DNA of 30,438 nt from UBA12026 sp035291405 (GTDB taxonomy: Bacteria; Patescibacteriota; Microgenomatia; UBA8517). This document shows positions 1-7,190 of this stretch, one piece after another. Location: the NCBI GenBank assembly GCA_035291405.1, contig DATDSD010000009.1, positions 1-30,438 on the forward strand, written 5' to 3'. Under the pieces are notes generated by a model. That model did no database searches. It had not been told where the DNA came from and saw only the letters and a program-made list of their open reading frames with translations. Position numbers and translations under genes: made by a program. Numbering within the stretch: position 1 is the stretch's first letter; every line of letters begins with the position of its first letter.

Positions 1-549
1 TTTCCAGATAGACCTTTTGCTTCACTCACCCCAACTACTGACGGTCATTATATAAATTTGAAGATTGAAAAGATAAAAGTACCTAAAGCTGTTTCAATGG
101 ATTATGAACTTCTTTATTCACTTCCAGATGGCAGGGCACAAGGTGTGCCAGGTACTGCTGATTTGAAAGATCAAGTGACATTTGAAAGAAAGTTATTATT
201 AGGTTCCGAGTCCTCAGGTAAATTTAGATATGATGAAGGAGTTGAAGAGGGAAGCTTAACAATTAGGTTTAGAGATACTAAGGGTAAACTTCTGGCGAAG
301 TTCTCTACAAAATTCCACCTACAATCAGATGTTGCTGAATTGTCATCAATTGATGAGAGTTTTGTTTACAAGTTTGATAAAAAACCAAAAGGAATTTACT
401 TTATTACAATGGAAACTTTTGGTATGCCATCTGATTCTAACGTAACTTCGGTTACATCTGGTCCATATGGAGTTTTTTCTTCCACAGATCTACCCAAAGG
501 TACAGCTGAGGGCTGGCAAATAGCTGTTTCCAACATCTTCTACAAATAA
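1..549 (+). CDS. Hypothetical protein, 5'-truncated by the window edge
   Basis: The reading frame is open from base 1 to the TAA at 547-549, so only the last 182 residues are seen and the true start lies outside. The nearest internal start-like codon is a TTG at 58, but in-frame coding continues upstream of it. The visible part is hydrophilic, with alternating beta-like stretches and no transmembrane segment or cysteine. It ends in Gly/Ser/Thr-rich sequence. I do not recognise a family or motif. It lies 153 bases upstream of mraZ on the same strand and is probably separated from the dcw operon by the mraZ promoter. It could be the C-terminal part of a secreted or surface protein, but no signal peptide can be seen here. 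Confidence 0.7.
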   Translation, partial: FPDRPFASLTPTTDGHYINLKIEKIKVPKAVSMDYELLYSLPDGRAQGVPGTADLKDQVTFERKLLLGSESSGKFRYDEGVEEGSLTIRFRDTKGKLLAKFSTKFHLQSDVAELSSIDESFVYKFDKKPKGIYFITMETFGMPSDSNVTSVTSGPYGVFSSTDLPKGTAEGWQIAVSNIFYK

Positions 550-614
550 CACCTAAATTTAACAGCCTCTTTACCTGATTTTATTTGATGCATTTTGTTC
601 GGTGAAAACACCCC

Positions 615-643
615 TTGACAAGTCGTGAAAGAAATATCAAAAT
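615..643 (+). promoter_or_regulatory. Candidate mraZ (dcw operon) promoter
   Basis: A perfect -35 hexamer TTGACA lies at 615-620. A 17-bp spacer follows, then a weak -10 hexamer CAAAAT at 638-643 (4 of 6 to TATAAT). The predicted transcript starts near 650, about 50 bases before the mraZ ATG. The weak -10 box directly abuts the repeated MraZ-type boxes, a layout expected for a repressed promoter. Predicted by inspection only. Confidence 0.5.
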
Positions 644-670
644 GGTTAGTAATGGATTAAAATGGATTGA
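641..670 (+). promoter_or_regulatory. Three direct repeats, likely MraZ operator
   Basis: Three consecutive 10-base blocks begin with AATGG: at 641, 651 and 661 (aatggttagt, aatggattaa, aatggattga). MraZ proteins are known to bind direct repeats on one DNA face at 10-bp spacing upstream of their own operon; the E. coli box is TGGGN with 5-bp spacers. The TGG core and the 10-bp period match that arrangement. The repeats overlap the -10 box and predicted start point, so binding would block transcription of mraZ and the downstream cluster. Function is inferred from position and periodicity. Confidence 0.6.
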
Positions 671-702
671 ATTTTAATTCAGACCTGCCAAAATGATAAT
701 TA

Positions 703-1134
703 ATGTTAATAGGAACATACAATGTCAAAGTAGCTTCTGGAAGGCGTGTTTTCATTCCCGCACAACTACGCAAGGATCTCGGAGAGAATCTAATTTTAGC
801 CAAATGGTACGAGGGTTGTCTTGTTTTAATTGCCAGTGAATCCTGGCAGGCACTTTACAAAAGATTAACGGGAAAAGAGGAATTGATTGTTGAACCAATC
901 AGGGATACTGAAAGATTTATATTAGGTTCTGCCTATGAGATTGAAATTGATGATCAAGGAAGAATCATAATACCTGAAAACCTAAATAGTTATGCGAATT
1001 TCGGCGAAACAATTAGCTTTATAGGTTTAATTGATAGGGTTGAAATTTGGGATAGCAAAATCTGGGAAGATAAGCAAAAAACTCTTTCTAAAGATGCGGC
1101 CAAATTAATTGAAAAATTAGCTAATGCAAAATAA
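703..1134 (+). CDS. mraZ: Transcriptional regulator MraZ
   Basis: MraZ is a DNA-binding regulator of the dcw cluster, built from two SpoVT/AbrB-like half domains that assemble into a ring. The 143-residue length is normal. The first half shows GRRVFIPAQLR at 13-23. The second shows DDQGRIIIPENL at 83-94, followed by the conserved GLIDRVEIWD near 108-117. The first repeat lacks the usual Asp-x-Lys before Gly-Arg, having Ala-Ser instead. ATG 703 is the first good start after the promoter; no Shine-Dalgarno sequence precedes it. Its 3' end overlaps rsmH by 11 bases. Three boxes at 641-670 are probably its autoregulatory operator. Confidence 0.95.
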   Translation: MLIGTYNVKVASGRRVFIPAQLRKDLGENLILAKWYEGCLVLIASESWQALYKRLTGKEELIVEPIRDTERFILGSAYEIEIDDQGRIIIPENLNSYANFGETISFIGLIDRVEIWDSKIWEDKQKTLSKDAAKLIEKLANAK

Positions 1135-1972
1135 ATTTCACGAATCGGTGATGGTTAACGAGGTGGTCAAAGAAATGCCAGAAGGCAAGATTATTGATTG
1201 TACCTTGGGAACTGGAGGTCATAGCGAGGCCTTAGCAGATAAGGGATGTGAGGTTTTAGGAATTGAAGCAGATCCTAAGATATTGGCGATAGCAGAAGAG
1301 AGATTGGGTAAGAAAATAAAGATGGTGTTGGGTAATTTTTCTGACCTAGATGAAATAGCGAGGAAAAATGATTTTAACAAAGTTGATGGAATATTTTTGG
1401 ATTTAGGAGTAAGTAATTTGCACCTTAAAGACGATAACAGGGGTTTTTCATTCACCCAAAGTGAACAGGAGCTAGATATGAGACTTAATCCTGATATTCA
1501 GGGCGTTAAGGCTATAGATTTATTAAATGCTTTAAATGTGGGTCAATTAGCTTGTCTTTTTGAAAAAGTAATGAATAGAGATTTGTCAAAGAAATGGGCA
1601 AAAGAGATAATTTTTAATCGCCCGTTTAAAACAGTGGCAGATCTTAAAAGAGTGGCCTTTAATATGCCACACAAAAAGAGTTTGGATTCAGCAACTCTAC
1701 CTATGTTGGCTCTAAGAATAGCAGTCAACTCTGAATACGAGAATTTAGAAGAGGTATTACCAAAGGCTTTTAAAATATTAAAAACAGGAGGAAAGCTTTT
1801 AATAATAACTTTTCATTCGGGAGAAGAAAGGATTTTGGATAATAATATTAGACAAAAGGGGTATAAAGTTTTACCAACGGAGGCTGAGATAAGAAATAAT
1901 CCAAGATCAAGGAGTGCAAAATTACATATATATGAAAAAAATAATTATGAGAAATATAATTTGGACAATTAA
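1124..1972 (+). CDS. rsmH: 16S rRNA m4C1402 methyltransferase RsmH
   Basis: RsmH (MraW) uses S-adenosylmethionine to N4-methylate C1402 of 16S rRNA in the ribosomal P site. At 282 residues it is slightly shorter than the usual 300-315. Visible motifs: SAM-binding DCTLGTGGHS at 25-34, DGIFLDLGVSN at 88-98, the RGFSF and LDMRL segments at 106-121, ALRIAVNSE at 196-204 and the late FHSGEERI motif at 230-237, where other members commonly read FHSLEDR. It follows mraZ in the canonical order. The start overlaps mraZ by 11 bases and the 3' end overlaps the next gene by about 40, so translation is likely coupled. Confidence 0.96.
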   Translation: MQNKFHESVMVNEVVKEMPEGKIIDCTLGTGGHSEALADKGCEVLGIEADPKILAIAEERLGKKIKMVLGNFSDLDEIARKNDFNKVDGIFLDLGVSNLHLKDDNRGFSFTQSEQELDMRLNPDIQGVKAIDLLNALNVGQLACLFEKVMNRDLSKKWAKEIIFNRPFKTVADLKRVAFNMPHKKSLDSATLPMLALRIAVNSEYENLEEVLPKAFKILKTGGKLLIITFHSGEERILDNNIRQKGYKVLPTEAEIRNNPRSRSAKLHIYEKNNYEKYNLDN

Positions 1973-2216
1973 CACATTACTTTTGATTGTTGTTGTTTTC
2001 TTGGGTATAGAACAAGGTGGAATAGGTGCTCAAGTCAGGAAAATAGATGAAAATCTTGAAAATCAGGATGATGTCAAACGGGAAATTTCTGAAAAGATAT
2101 ATGAAAATCAGGAGTTGGGTAATAATCAAAAAATTCAAGAATTAGGATTTGTAAAACCTGAAAATATTCTTTACTTTGATACTGAAGAAGCAGTTGCAAA
2201 ACTTCCTGTACAATAA
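1932..2216 (+). CDS. ftsL: FtsL-like divisome protein
   Basis: This small bitopic membrane protein occupies the ftsL slot between rsmH and ftsI. From ATG 1932 it has 94 residues: a short basic N-terminus, one hydrophobic segment at about residues 8-24 (INTLLLIVVVFLG), then a charged, coiled-coil-like stretch rich in Glu, Lys and Asn. It ends with LGFVKPENILYFD, which resembles the C-terminal pattern of FtsL/DivIC proteins. FtsL normally pairs with FtsB/DivIC and FtsQ to activate FtsWI. Sequence similarity in this family is weak, so the call rests on position and topology. Alternative starts are GTG 1914 and ATG 1947; no ribosome binding site decides between them. Confidence 0.75.
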   Translation: MKKIIMRNIIWTINTLLLIVVVFLGIEQGGIGAQVRKIDENLENQDDVKREISEKIYENQELGNNQKIQELGFVKPENILYFDTEEAVAKLPVQ

Positions 2217-2229
2217 AAATGTACCAAAT

Positions 2230-3906
2230 ATGCGTTTAAAAGTAATAAGTTTTATTTTTCTTCTTGGATTTATTGCTATTGCCTCTAGACTTTTTTTTTG
2301 GCAGGTTGTTAAAGGAAAAGATTTAAGTAGACAAGCAAATTTTCAATATAGTGGATCTGAGAAGATGACAGCCCCGAGAGGAAGTATTCTTGCCTCTGAT
2401 GGAACATGGTTGGCCGTTGCAAGAACAAATTGGCTTCTTTATGCAGACAATCCAAATCTTGAAAATCCAAATCTTGTTGCTAATTCTCTAGCACCTATTA
2501 TTGATGAGGAAAGTATGGATATCTACAAAAAAATTGATAAAAATGATGCTGTTTGGTTGCCAATTAAACACAAACTTACAAATGAGCAGAAAGAAAAGAT
2601 AGAAAAATTAGGATTAAAAGGTATCGGATTTGAACCTGAGGAATCAAGGTTTTACCCCGAGGGTTCATCATCTGCCAATCTATTAGGATTTGTTGGAAAA
2701 AATGAAAATGGTGAGAATGTAGGTTATTTTGGGTTAGAAGGATATTATGATCTTTCCTTGAAAGGAAAAACGGGATTTAAATTTCAAGAAAAAGATTTAA
2801 GTGGTGCACCTTTAATATCCTCAGGGATTAAGGAAATATCAAATGTCTCAGGAGCTAATCTCATAACTTATATTGAAAAAACAATTCAGGCAAAGGTAGA
2901 AGAAAAATTAAAGCAAGGAATTGAAAAGTATGGGGCAAAAGAAGGTTCTGTTGTTATTATGGACCCAAAAACTGGAGGAATCTTGGCAATGGCTTCATAT
3001 CCATCATATGACCCGTCTAAATATGGAGAGTATGAAGAATCTTTATACAAAAATCCTGTAATCTCTGACACTTTTGAGCCTGGATCGATTTTTAAAATTA
3101 TTGTCATGGCTGCTGCTTTGGATGCTAAGGTCATTGAACCTGACACAAAATGTGATATTTGTGATGGACCACTAAAGGTAGATAAATATTTTATTGAAAC
3201 GTGGAATAAAAAATATTATCCCGAAAGTACAATGACTGATGTAATTGTACATTCTGACAATGTTGGAATGAGTTTTGTTGCCCAAAAGTTAGATTATGAT
3301 CTAGTACATGATTATTTAACAAAATTTGGCATAGGCACATTAACAGGAATAGATCTTCAAGGTGAATCTACCTCCTCGCTTCGTAAAAAGGGAACATGGA
3401 ACATAGTTGATCTTGTAACCTCATCTTTCGGCCAAGGTATCGCCACTACTCCAATACAAATACTAAGAGCTTCCTCAGCAATTGCTAATAAAGGTATCAT
3501 GGTGGCACCAAAAATAGTTAAGGCTATTGAATTAGATGGTTGGCAACAGGATATAAAAAATGAGGAAGAGGGAGTAAGAGTTATTTCAAAAAAAGCCTCT
3601 GAAGAAATGACATTTATTATGGTTGAAGCTGCTAAACATGGTGAGGCCCAATGGACAAATCTTAAAGGTTTCAGCGTTGCAGGAAAAACTGGTACTGCTC
3701 AAATTCCGATTGCTGGACATTATGATGATGAGAAGACAATTGCAAGTTTTGTAGGGTTTGCACCAGCCGATAATCCAAAATTTATCATGCTAGTTACTTT
3801 AAAAGAACCCCAAAGTTCCCAGTGGGCTAGTGAGACAGCTGCTCCTTTATGGTATTCTATTGCAAGAGATCTTTTTATCTTTTTTGGCATTCAACCAGAA
3901 AATTAG
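2230..3906 (+). CDS. ftsI: Septal peptidoglycan transpeptidase FtsI (class B PBP)
   Basis: This is a class B penicillin-binding protein that crosslinks septal peptidoglycan together with FtsW. From ATG 2230 it has 558 residues: an N-terminal membrane anchor at about 5-25, a dimerisation/pedestal region starting with APRGSILASDG, and a C-terminal transpeptidase domain. Catalytic motifs are all present: S286-I-F-K289, S342-D-N344 and K486-T-G-T. A Cys pair (C308, C311) sits in the extracytoplasmic domain shortly after the active serine. The frame is open further upstream to a TTG at 2176, but that start would overlap ftsL by 41 bases; ATG 2230 places the membrane anchor right at the N-terminus. 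No Shine-Dalgarno is seen. Confidence 0.95.
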   Translation: MRLKVISFIFLLGFIAIASRLFFWQVVKGKDLSRQANFQYSGSEKMTAPRGSILASDGTWLAVARTNWLLYADNPNLENPNLVANSLAPIIDEESMDIYKKIDKNDAVWLPIKHKLTNEQKEKIEKLGLKGIGFEPEESRFYPEGSSSANLLGFVGKNENGENVGYFGLEGYYDLSLKGKTGFKFQEKDLSGAPLISSGIKEISNVSGANLITYIEKTIQAKVEEKLKQGIEKYGAKEGSVVIMDPKTGGILAMASYPSYDPSKYGEYEESLYKNPVISDTFEPGSIFKIIVMAAALDAKVIEPDTKCDICDGPLKVDKYFIETWNKKYYPESTMTDVIVHSDNVGMSFVAQKLDYDLVHDYLTKFGIGTLTGIDLQGESTSSLRKKGTWNIVDLVTSSFGQGIATTPIQILRASSAIANKGIMVAPKIVKAIELDGWQQDIKNEEEGVRVISKKASEEMTFIMVEAAKHGEAQWTNLKGFSVAGKTGTAQIPIAGHYDDEKTIASFVGFAPADNPKFIMLVTLKEPQSSQWASETAAPLWYSIARDLFIFFGIQPEN

Positions 3907-3913
3907 GTATAAT
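3884..3913 (+). promoter_or_regulatory. Candidate murA promoter, nearly leaderless
   Basis: TTGGCA at 3884-3889 (5 of 6), an 18-bp spacer, then a perfect TATAAT at 3908-3913. The -10 box directly follows the ftsI stop codon and lies 11 bases before the murA ATG. Transcription would begin about 4-5 bases before the start codon, leaving no room for a Shine-Dalgarno sequence. Confidence 0.6.
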
Positions 3914-3924
3914 ACTAATACGTC

Positions 3925-5175
3925 ATGGCTAAATTTCTAATAACAGGAGGAAAGAAACTGGAAGGAGAAATTAGCGTTGCTGGTAACAAAAATTCAGCCC
4001 TTAAGCTTATCGCTGCTGTTTTAGCTTCACCTTCTAAATCTACTCTTACTAACGTTCCCAATATCTCAGACATAAGGGTTTTAATTGAAATAATTGAGAA
4101 ACTTGGTGCCAAGGTAAAATTCTTGAACAATGTATTAGAAATTGATTCAACCAGCCTAAATTCTCATGAACCAGATCCTGATTTGTGTTCAAGGATCAGA
4201 GCTTCGGTAGTACTCGCTGCACCGCTACTTATTAGGTTTGGTAAGGCCACATTAACTCCTCCTGGAGGCGATCAGATTGGGGATAGACTTCTAGACACTC
4301 ATTTTAGCTTAATGCAAAAATTGGGATGTAGTTATAAAAGAGAAAATGGAAAATTTTATCTTTCATGGGATAAAAAAATAGCAGGAAAGATCTTTTTAGA
4401 GGAAGCGTCAGTTACCGCTACTGAAATGGGTCTTATTATGGCTTCCTCAATGGAGGATGAAGTTATCATTGAAGATGCGGCAGCTGAACCACACGTTGGA
4501 GATTTGATTGATTTGCTTATCAAAATGGGAGCTAAAATTACAGGTCGTGGAACTAATACATTGATTATAAATGGTGGAAAATTGAATGGTGTTGAACATA
4601 GAGTTATGGCTGATCATGTCGAGGGTGGAACATTTGCAATAGCTAGCGCAATAACGGGTGGAAAAATAAAAATAAATGAATTTGAACCAGAAAATTATCA
4701 TATGATCTTAAATTACTTAGGCAATATGGGTATCAAATATGAAATTGAGAAGAATAGTTTGATTGTATTGCCTTCAGAACTTAAAGCGGCTAGACGTAAA
4801 TTTCAAACTAGACCATGGCCAGGGTTTCCTACAGATTTAATGAGTCCTTTTATAGTTCTTGCAACACAGACTGAAGGGACAGTTCTTTGTCATGACTGGA
4901 TGTATGAATGGAGAATGTTTTTTGTTGATGATTTAATTGGAATGGGGGCTAATATATTTATTGCTGATCCTCACAGGGTCATTATTTCAGGTCCTACAAA
5001 GCTGGTTGCAGATAGACTATTTTGTAAAGATATAAGGGCAGGGATTTCGGTAATCTTGGCAGCTTTAGTAGCAGAAGGTGAAAGTGTGGTTGAAAACGTT
5101 GAGGTTGTTGACAGGGGTTATCAAGATATTGAAAATCGTTTAAAGGATCTAGGTGCTTCTATAGTGAAACAATAA
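3925..5175 (+). CDS. murA: UDP-GlcNAc 1-carboxyvinyltransferase MurA, Asp in place of Cys
   Basis: MurA transfers enolpyruvate from PEP to UDP-GlcNAc, the first committed step of peptidoglycan synthesis. The 416-residue length is typical. Conserved elements: AGNKNSALK at 19-27 (substrate Lys), the RIRASVVLAAPL region, DHVEGGTF, the WPGFPTDLMSPF segment with the conserved Asp at 304, and DRGYQDIENRL near the end. The mobile active-site loop reads PGGDQIGDR, so the residue matching E. coli Cys115 is Asp116. A Cys-to-Asp change here is known from mycobacteria and Chlamydia, where the enzyme is active but insensitive to fosfomycin. It lies between ftsI and murE with its own likely promoter. Confidence 0.96.
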   Translation: MAKFLITGGKKLEGEISVAGNKNSALKLIAAVLASPSKSTLTNVPNISDIRVLIEIIEKLGAKVKFLNNVLEIDSTSLNSHEPDPDLCSRIRASVVLAAPLLIRFGKATLTPPGGDQIGDRLLDTHFSLMQKLGCSYKRENGKFYLSWDKKIAGKIFLEEASVTATEMGLIMASSMEDEVIIEDAAAEPHVGDLIDLLIKMGAKITGRGTNTLIINGGKLNGVEHRVMADHVEGGTFAIASAITGGKIKINEFEPENYHMILNYLGNMGIKYEIEKNSLIVLPSELKAARRKFQTRPWPGFPTDLMSPFIVLATQTEGTVLCHDWMYEWRMFFVDDLIGMGANIFIADPHRVIISGPTKLVADRLFCKDIRAGISVILAALVAEGESVVENVEVVDRGYQDIENRLKDLGASIVKQ

Positions 5176-5188
5176 TATATCACCAAAC

Positions 5189-7144
5189 ATGAACAAAAAT
5201 TTTAATATTTGTTCAGACTCTAGGAAAGTAAAAAAAGGTGATATTTTTGTTGCTATTAAAGGTTTAACTTCGGATGGACATGATTATATTGAAGACGCAA
5301 TCAATAAAGGTGCCGCATTAGTTTATGGGGAGAGAGATATTAAAAACTCTAAATATATAAAAGTTAGTAATTCCAGACAAAAACTTGGTGAATTAGTCTC
5401 CGAACACTTTAGTGATCCTAGCTCAAAAATAAAAGTGATTGGAGTCACGGGAACCAAGGGAAAGACAACAACCTGTCACTTAATTCATCACATCTTATTT
5501 TCGTTAGGTAAAAAAGTTGGACTAGTTTCAAGTATTACAACTCAAGGTTTTCATACAACAACTCCAGATGTCATTACCCTAAATCAGGAATTATCTGAAA
5601 TGGTTAATAAAGGATATGAATATGCAATTTTGGAAGTAAGTTCGCATGGTATTGATCAGGGTAGGATTGCGGGGATTAAATTTGAAATAGGGGTACTTAC
5701 TAATATAGCTCCAGAACATTTGGATTATCATAAAACCTTTAAAGAATATAAGGATATCAAAATGTCATTTGTAAATTCAGCCAAAATAAAAATTATTAGT
5801 CCTAAAATAACAAATATAAAATTATTAAAGGGAGAATTTAATAATATTAATGCAGAAACAGCAATAAATGTATGTGAAAAATTAAATATTAAAAAAGAAG
5901 ATGCAATGAGAGTTTTAAAAACCTTTAAACTTCCCAATGGAAGACTAGAAGAAATTCCAAATACTCTAGGAATTAAAATTTTTGTAGATTTTGCTCACAC
6001 ACCTGATTCCTTAGAAGCGGTATTAAAATATTTAAAAACAATTACAAAACGAAAACTTATTTCAGTTTTTGGTTGTGCAGGTGAAAGAGATAGAAGAAAA
6101 AGATCAAAGATGGGGAAAATTTCAACTTCATTCGCTGATTTTTCGATATTTACTGCTGAAGATCCAAGAAGTGAAAGTATTTTTGATATTTTAAAGCAGA
6201 TGAAATCAAAAGCTGTTAAAGATAAATTTTTGATGATCCCCGAAAGAGGAGAAGCAATTATTCATGCATTATCTATTGCAAAAAAAGGAGATATTGTTGG
6301 ATTTTTCGGCAAAGGTCATGAAAAAACAATGTGTTATGGTACTTATGAACATCCATGGAATGATCAAGAATTTATCTGTAATTTACTTTCAGGTTATAAA
6401 GATTTGTCTGGGATTATTCTAGCAGCGGGAAGAGGTACGAGAATGAAATCAAATCTTCCTAAAGTAATCCACACAATTTATGGTCGTCCCATGATTTCAT
6501 ATTCTTTGGAAAATTTAAGAAATGCTGGTGTTGTCAACCTAATTCCAGTTGTGGGCTTCAAAAGACATCTAGTACTTCGAGAAATTTCAAGAAATATAAA
6601 TTATGTAGTTCAGAAAAAAACAACAGGTACTGGTGATGCAGTTAAAATTGCACTAACTAAGGTTGATATTAACATGACAAATGTATTAGTTATAAACGGT
6701 GATGATAGTGCATTTTATAAGTCCGAAACCATTAAAAATGTTATTAAGACACATATTAATAATAAATCTGTTATTACTTTTGTAAGTTTAGTAAAAGAAA
6801 ATCCCTTTGGTTTGGGCAGAGTTATTAGAAATGAAAATGGATGTCTAAAAGCAATTATTGAAGAAAAAGATGCCAGTAAGGCACAACAAAAAATAAAAGA
6901 GGTTAATGACGGATTATATATTTTTAATCAAAAATGGTTAAGAAAAAATATTCGTAAACTAACTAGAAGCTCTGTTTCGGGAGAATATTATTTAACTGAC
7001 TTACTTAAAATGGCAATTGATCAAGATGAAGAAATATCAATTTACAAATTACCTGATTCGGGGGAATGGCAAGGAATAAATACACCAGAGCAACTTAAAG
7101 AAGCGGAAGAAAAGATGAAATTAAGATTAAATGAAACACTATGA
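5189..7144 (+). CDS. MurE ligase fused to a GlmU-type nucleotidyltransferase
   Basis: This single 651-residue frame joins two enzymes. Residues 1 to about 402 are a MurE-type UDP-MurNAc-tripeptide ligase: P-loop GVTGTKGKTTT 85-95, EVSSHGIDQGR 149-159, HLDYH 177-181, the Lys of YKDIK at 191 (normally carbamylated), GERDRRKRS 298-306, EDPR 324-327 and GKGHE 374-378. The Arg in EDPR matches the DNPR motif typical of meso-diaminopimelate-specific MurE. Residues about 406-651 are a uridylyltransferase domain like the N-terminal half of GlmU: LAAGRGTRMK 411-420, LPKVIH 423-428, TGTGDA 479-484, NGDD 503-506 and GINTPEQL 629-636. The left-handed beta-helix acetyltransferase half of GlmU is absent. 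The MurE central domain is about 60 residues shorter than usual. There is no stop or frameshift at the junction. Confidence 0.9.
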   Translation: MNKNFNICSDSRKVKKGDIFVAIKGLTSDGHDYIEDAINKGAALVYGERDIKNSKYIKVSNSRQKLGELVSEHFSDPSSKIKVIGVTGTKGKTTTCHLIHHILFSLGKKVGLVSSITTQGFHTTTPDVITLNQELSEMVNKGYEYAILEVSSHGIDQGRIAGIKFEIGVLTNIAPEHLDYHKTFKEYKDIKMSFVNSAKIKIISPKITNIKLLKGEFNNINAETAINVCEKLNIKKEDAMRVLKTFKLPNGRLEEIPNTLGIKIFVDFAHTPDSLEAVLKYLKTITKRKLISVFGCAGERDRRKRSKMGKISTSFADFSIFTAEDPRSESIFDILKQMKSKAVKDKFLMIPERGEAIIHALSIAKKGDIVGFFGKGHEKTMCYGTYEHPWNDQEFICNLLSGYKDLSGIILAAGRGTRMKSNLPKVIHTIYGRPMISYSLENLRNAGVVNLIPVVGFKRHLVLREISRNINYVVQKKTTGTGDAVKIALTKVDINMTNVLVINGDDSAFYKSETIKNVIKTHINNKSVITFVSLVKENPFGLGRVIRNENGCLKAIIEEKDASKAQQKIKEVNDGLYIFNQKWLRKNIRKLTRSSVSGEYYLTDLLKMAIDQDEEISIYKLPDSGEWQGINTPEQLKEAEEKMKLRLNETL

Positions 7145-7190
7145 ACAAAAATGAAGCATTATAAAGAAAAGTGAAACACTATAAACAAAA
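7131..7190 (+). repeat. Three tandem 20-bp units at the yvcK start
   Basis: The units are 7131-7150, 7151-7170 and 7171-7190. Units 1 and 3 match at 18 of 20 bases, units 2 and 3 at 16 of 20. Each opens with a start codon (ATG, ATG, GTG) and encodes Met-Lys-His-Tyr. Because 20 is not a multiple of three, each unit lies in a different frame. Units 1 and 2 give mini-ORFs of seven codons (MKHYEQK and MKHYKEK). Their TGA stops at 7152 and 7172 overlap the next start codon as ATGA and GTGA. The third unit opens yvcK. The murE-glmU stop codon (7142-7144) lies inside unit 1. Confidence 0.85.

Noticed and set aside
601..612. GGTG-AAAA-CACC hairpin as a terminator before mraZ
   Set aside because: The stem is only four base pairs and is followed by CCTTGACA and not a T run, so a terminator is not supported.
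5189..7144. MurE and GlmU as two separate genes with a missed stop
   Set aside because: The frame is continuous through the junction near residue 402, with no stop codon and no start codon just before the LAAGRG motif.
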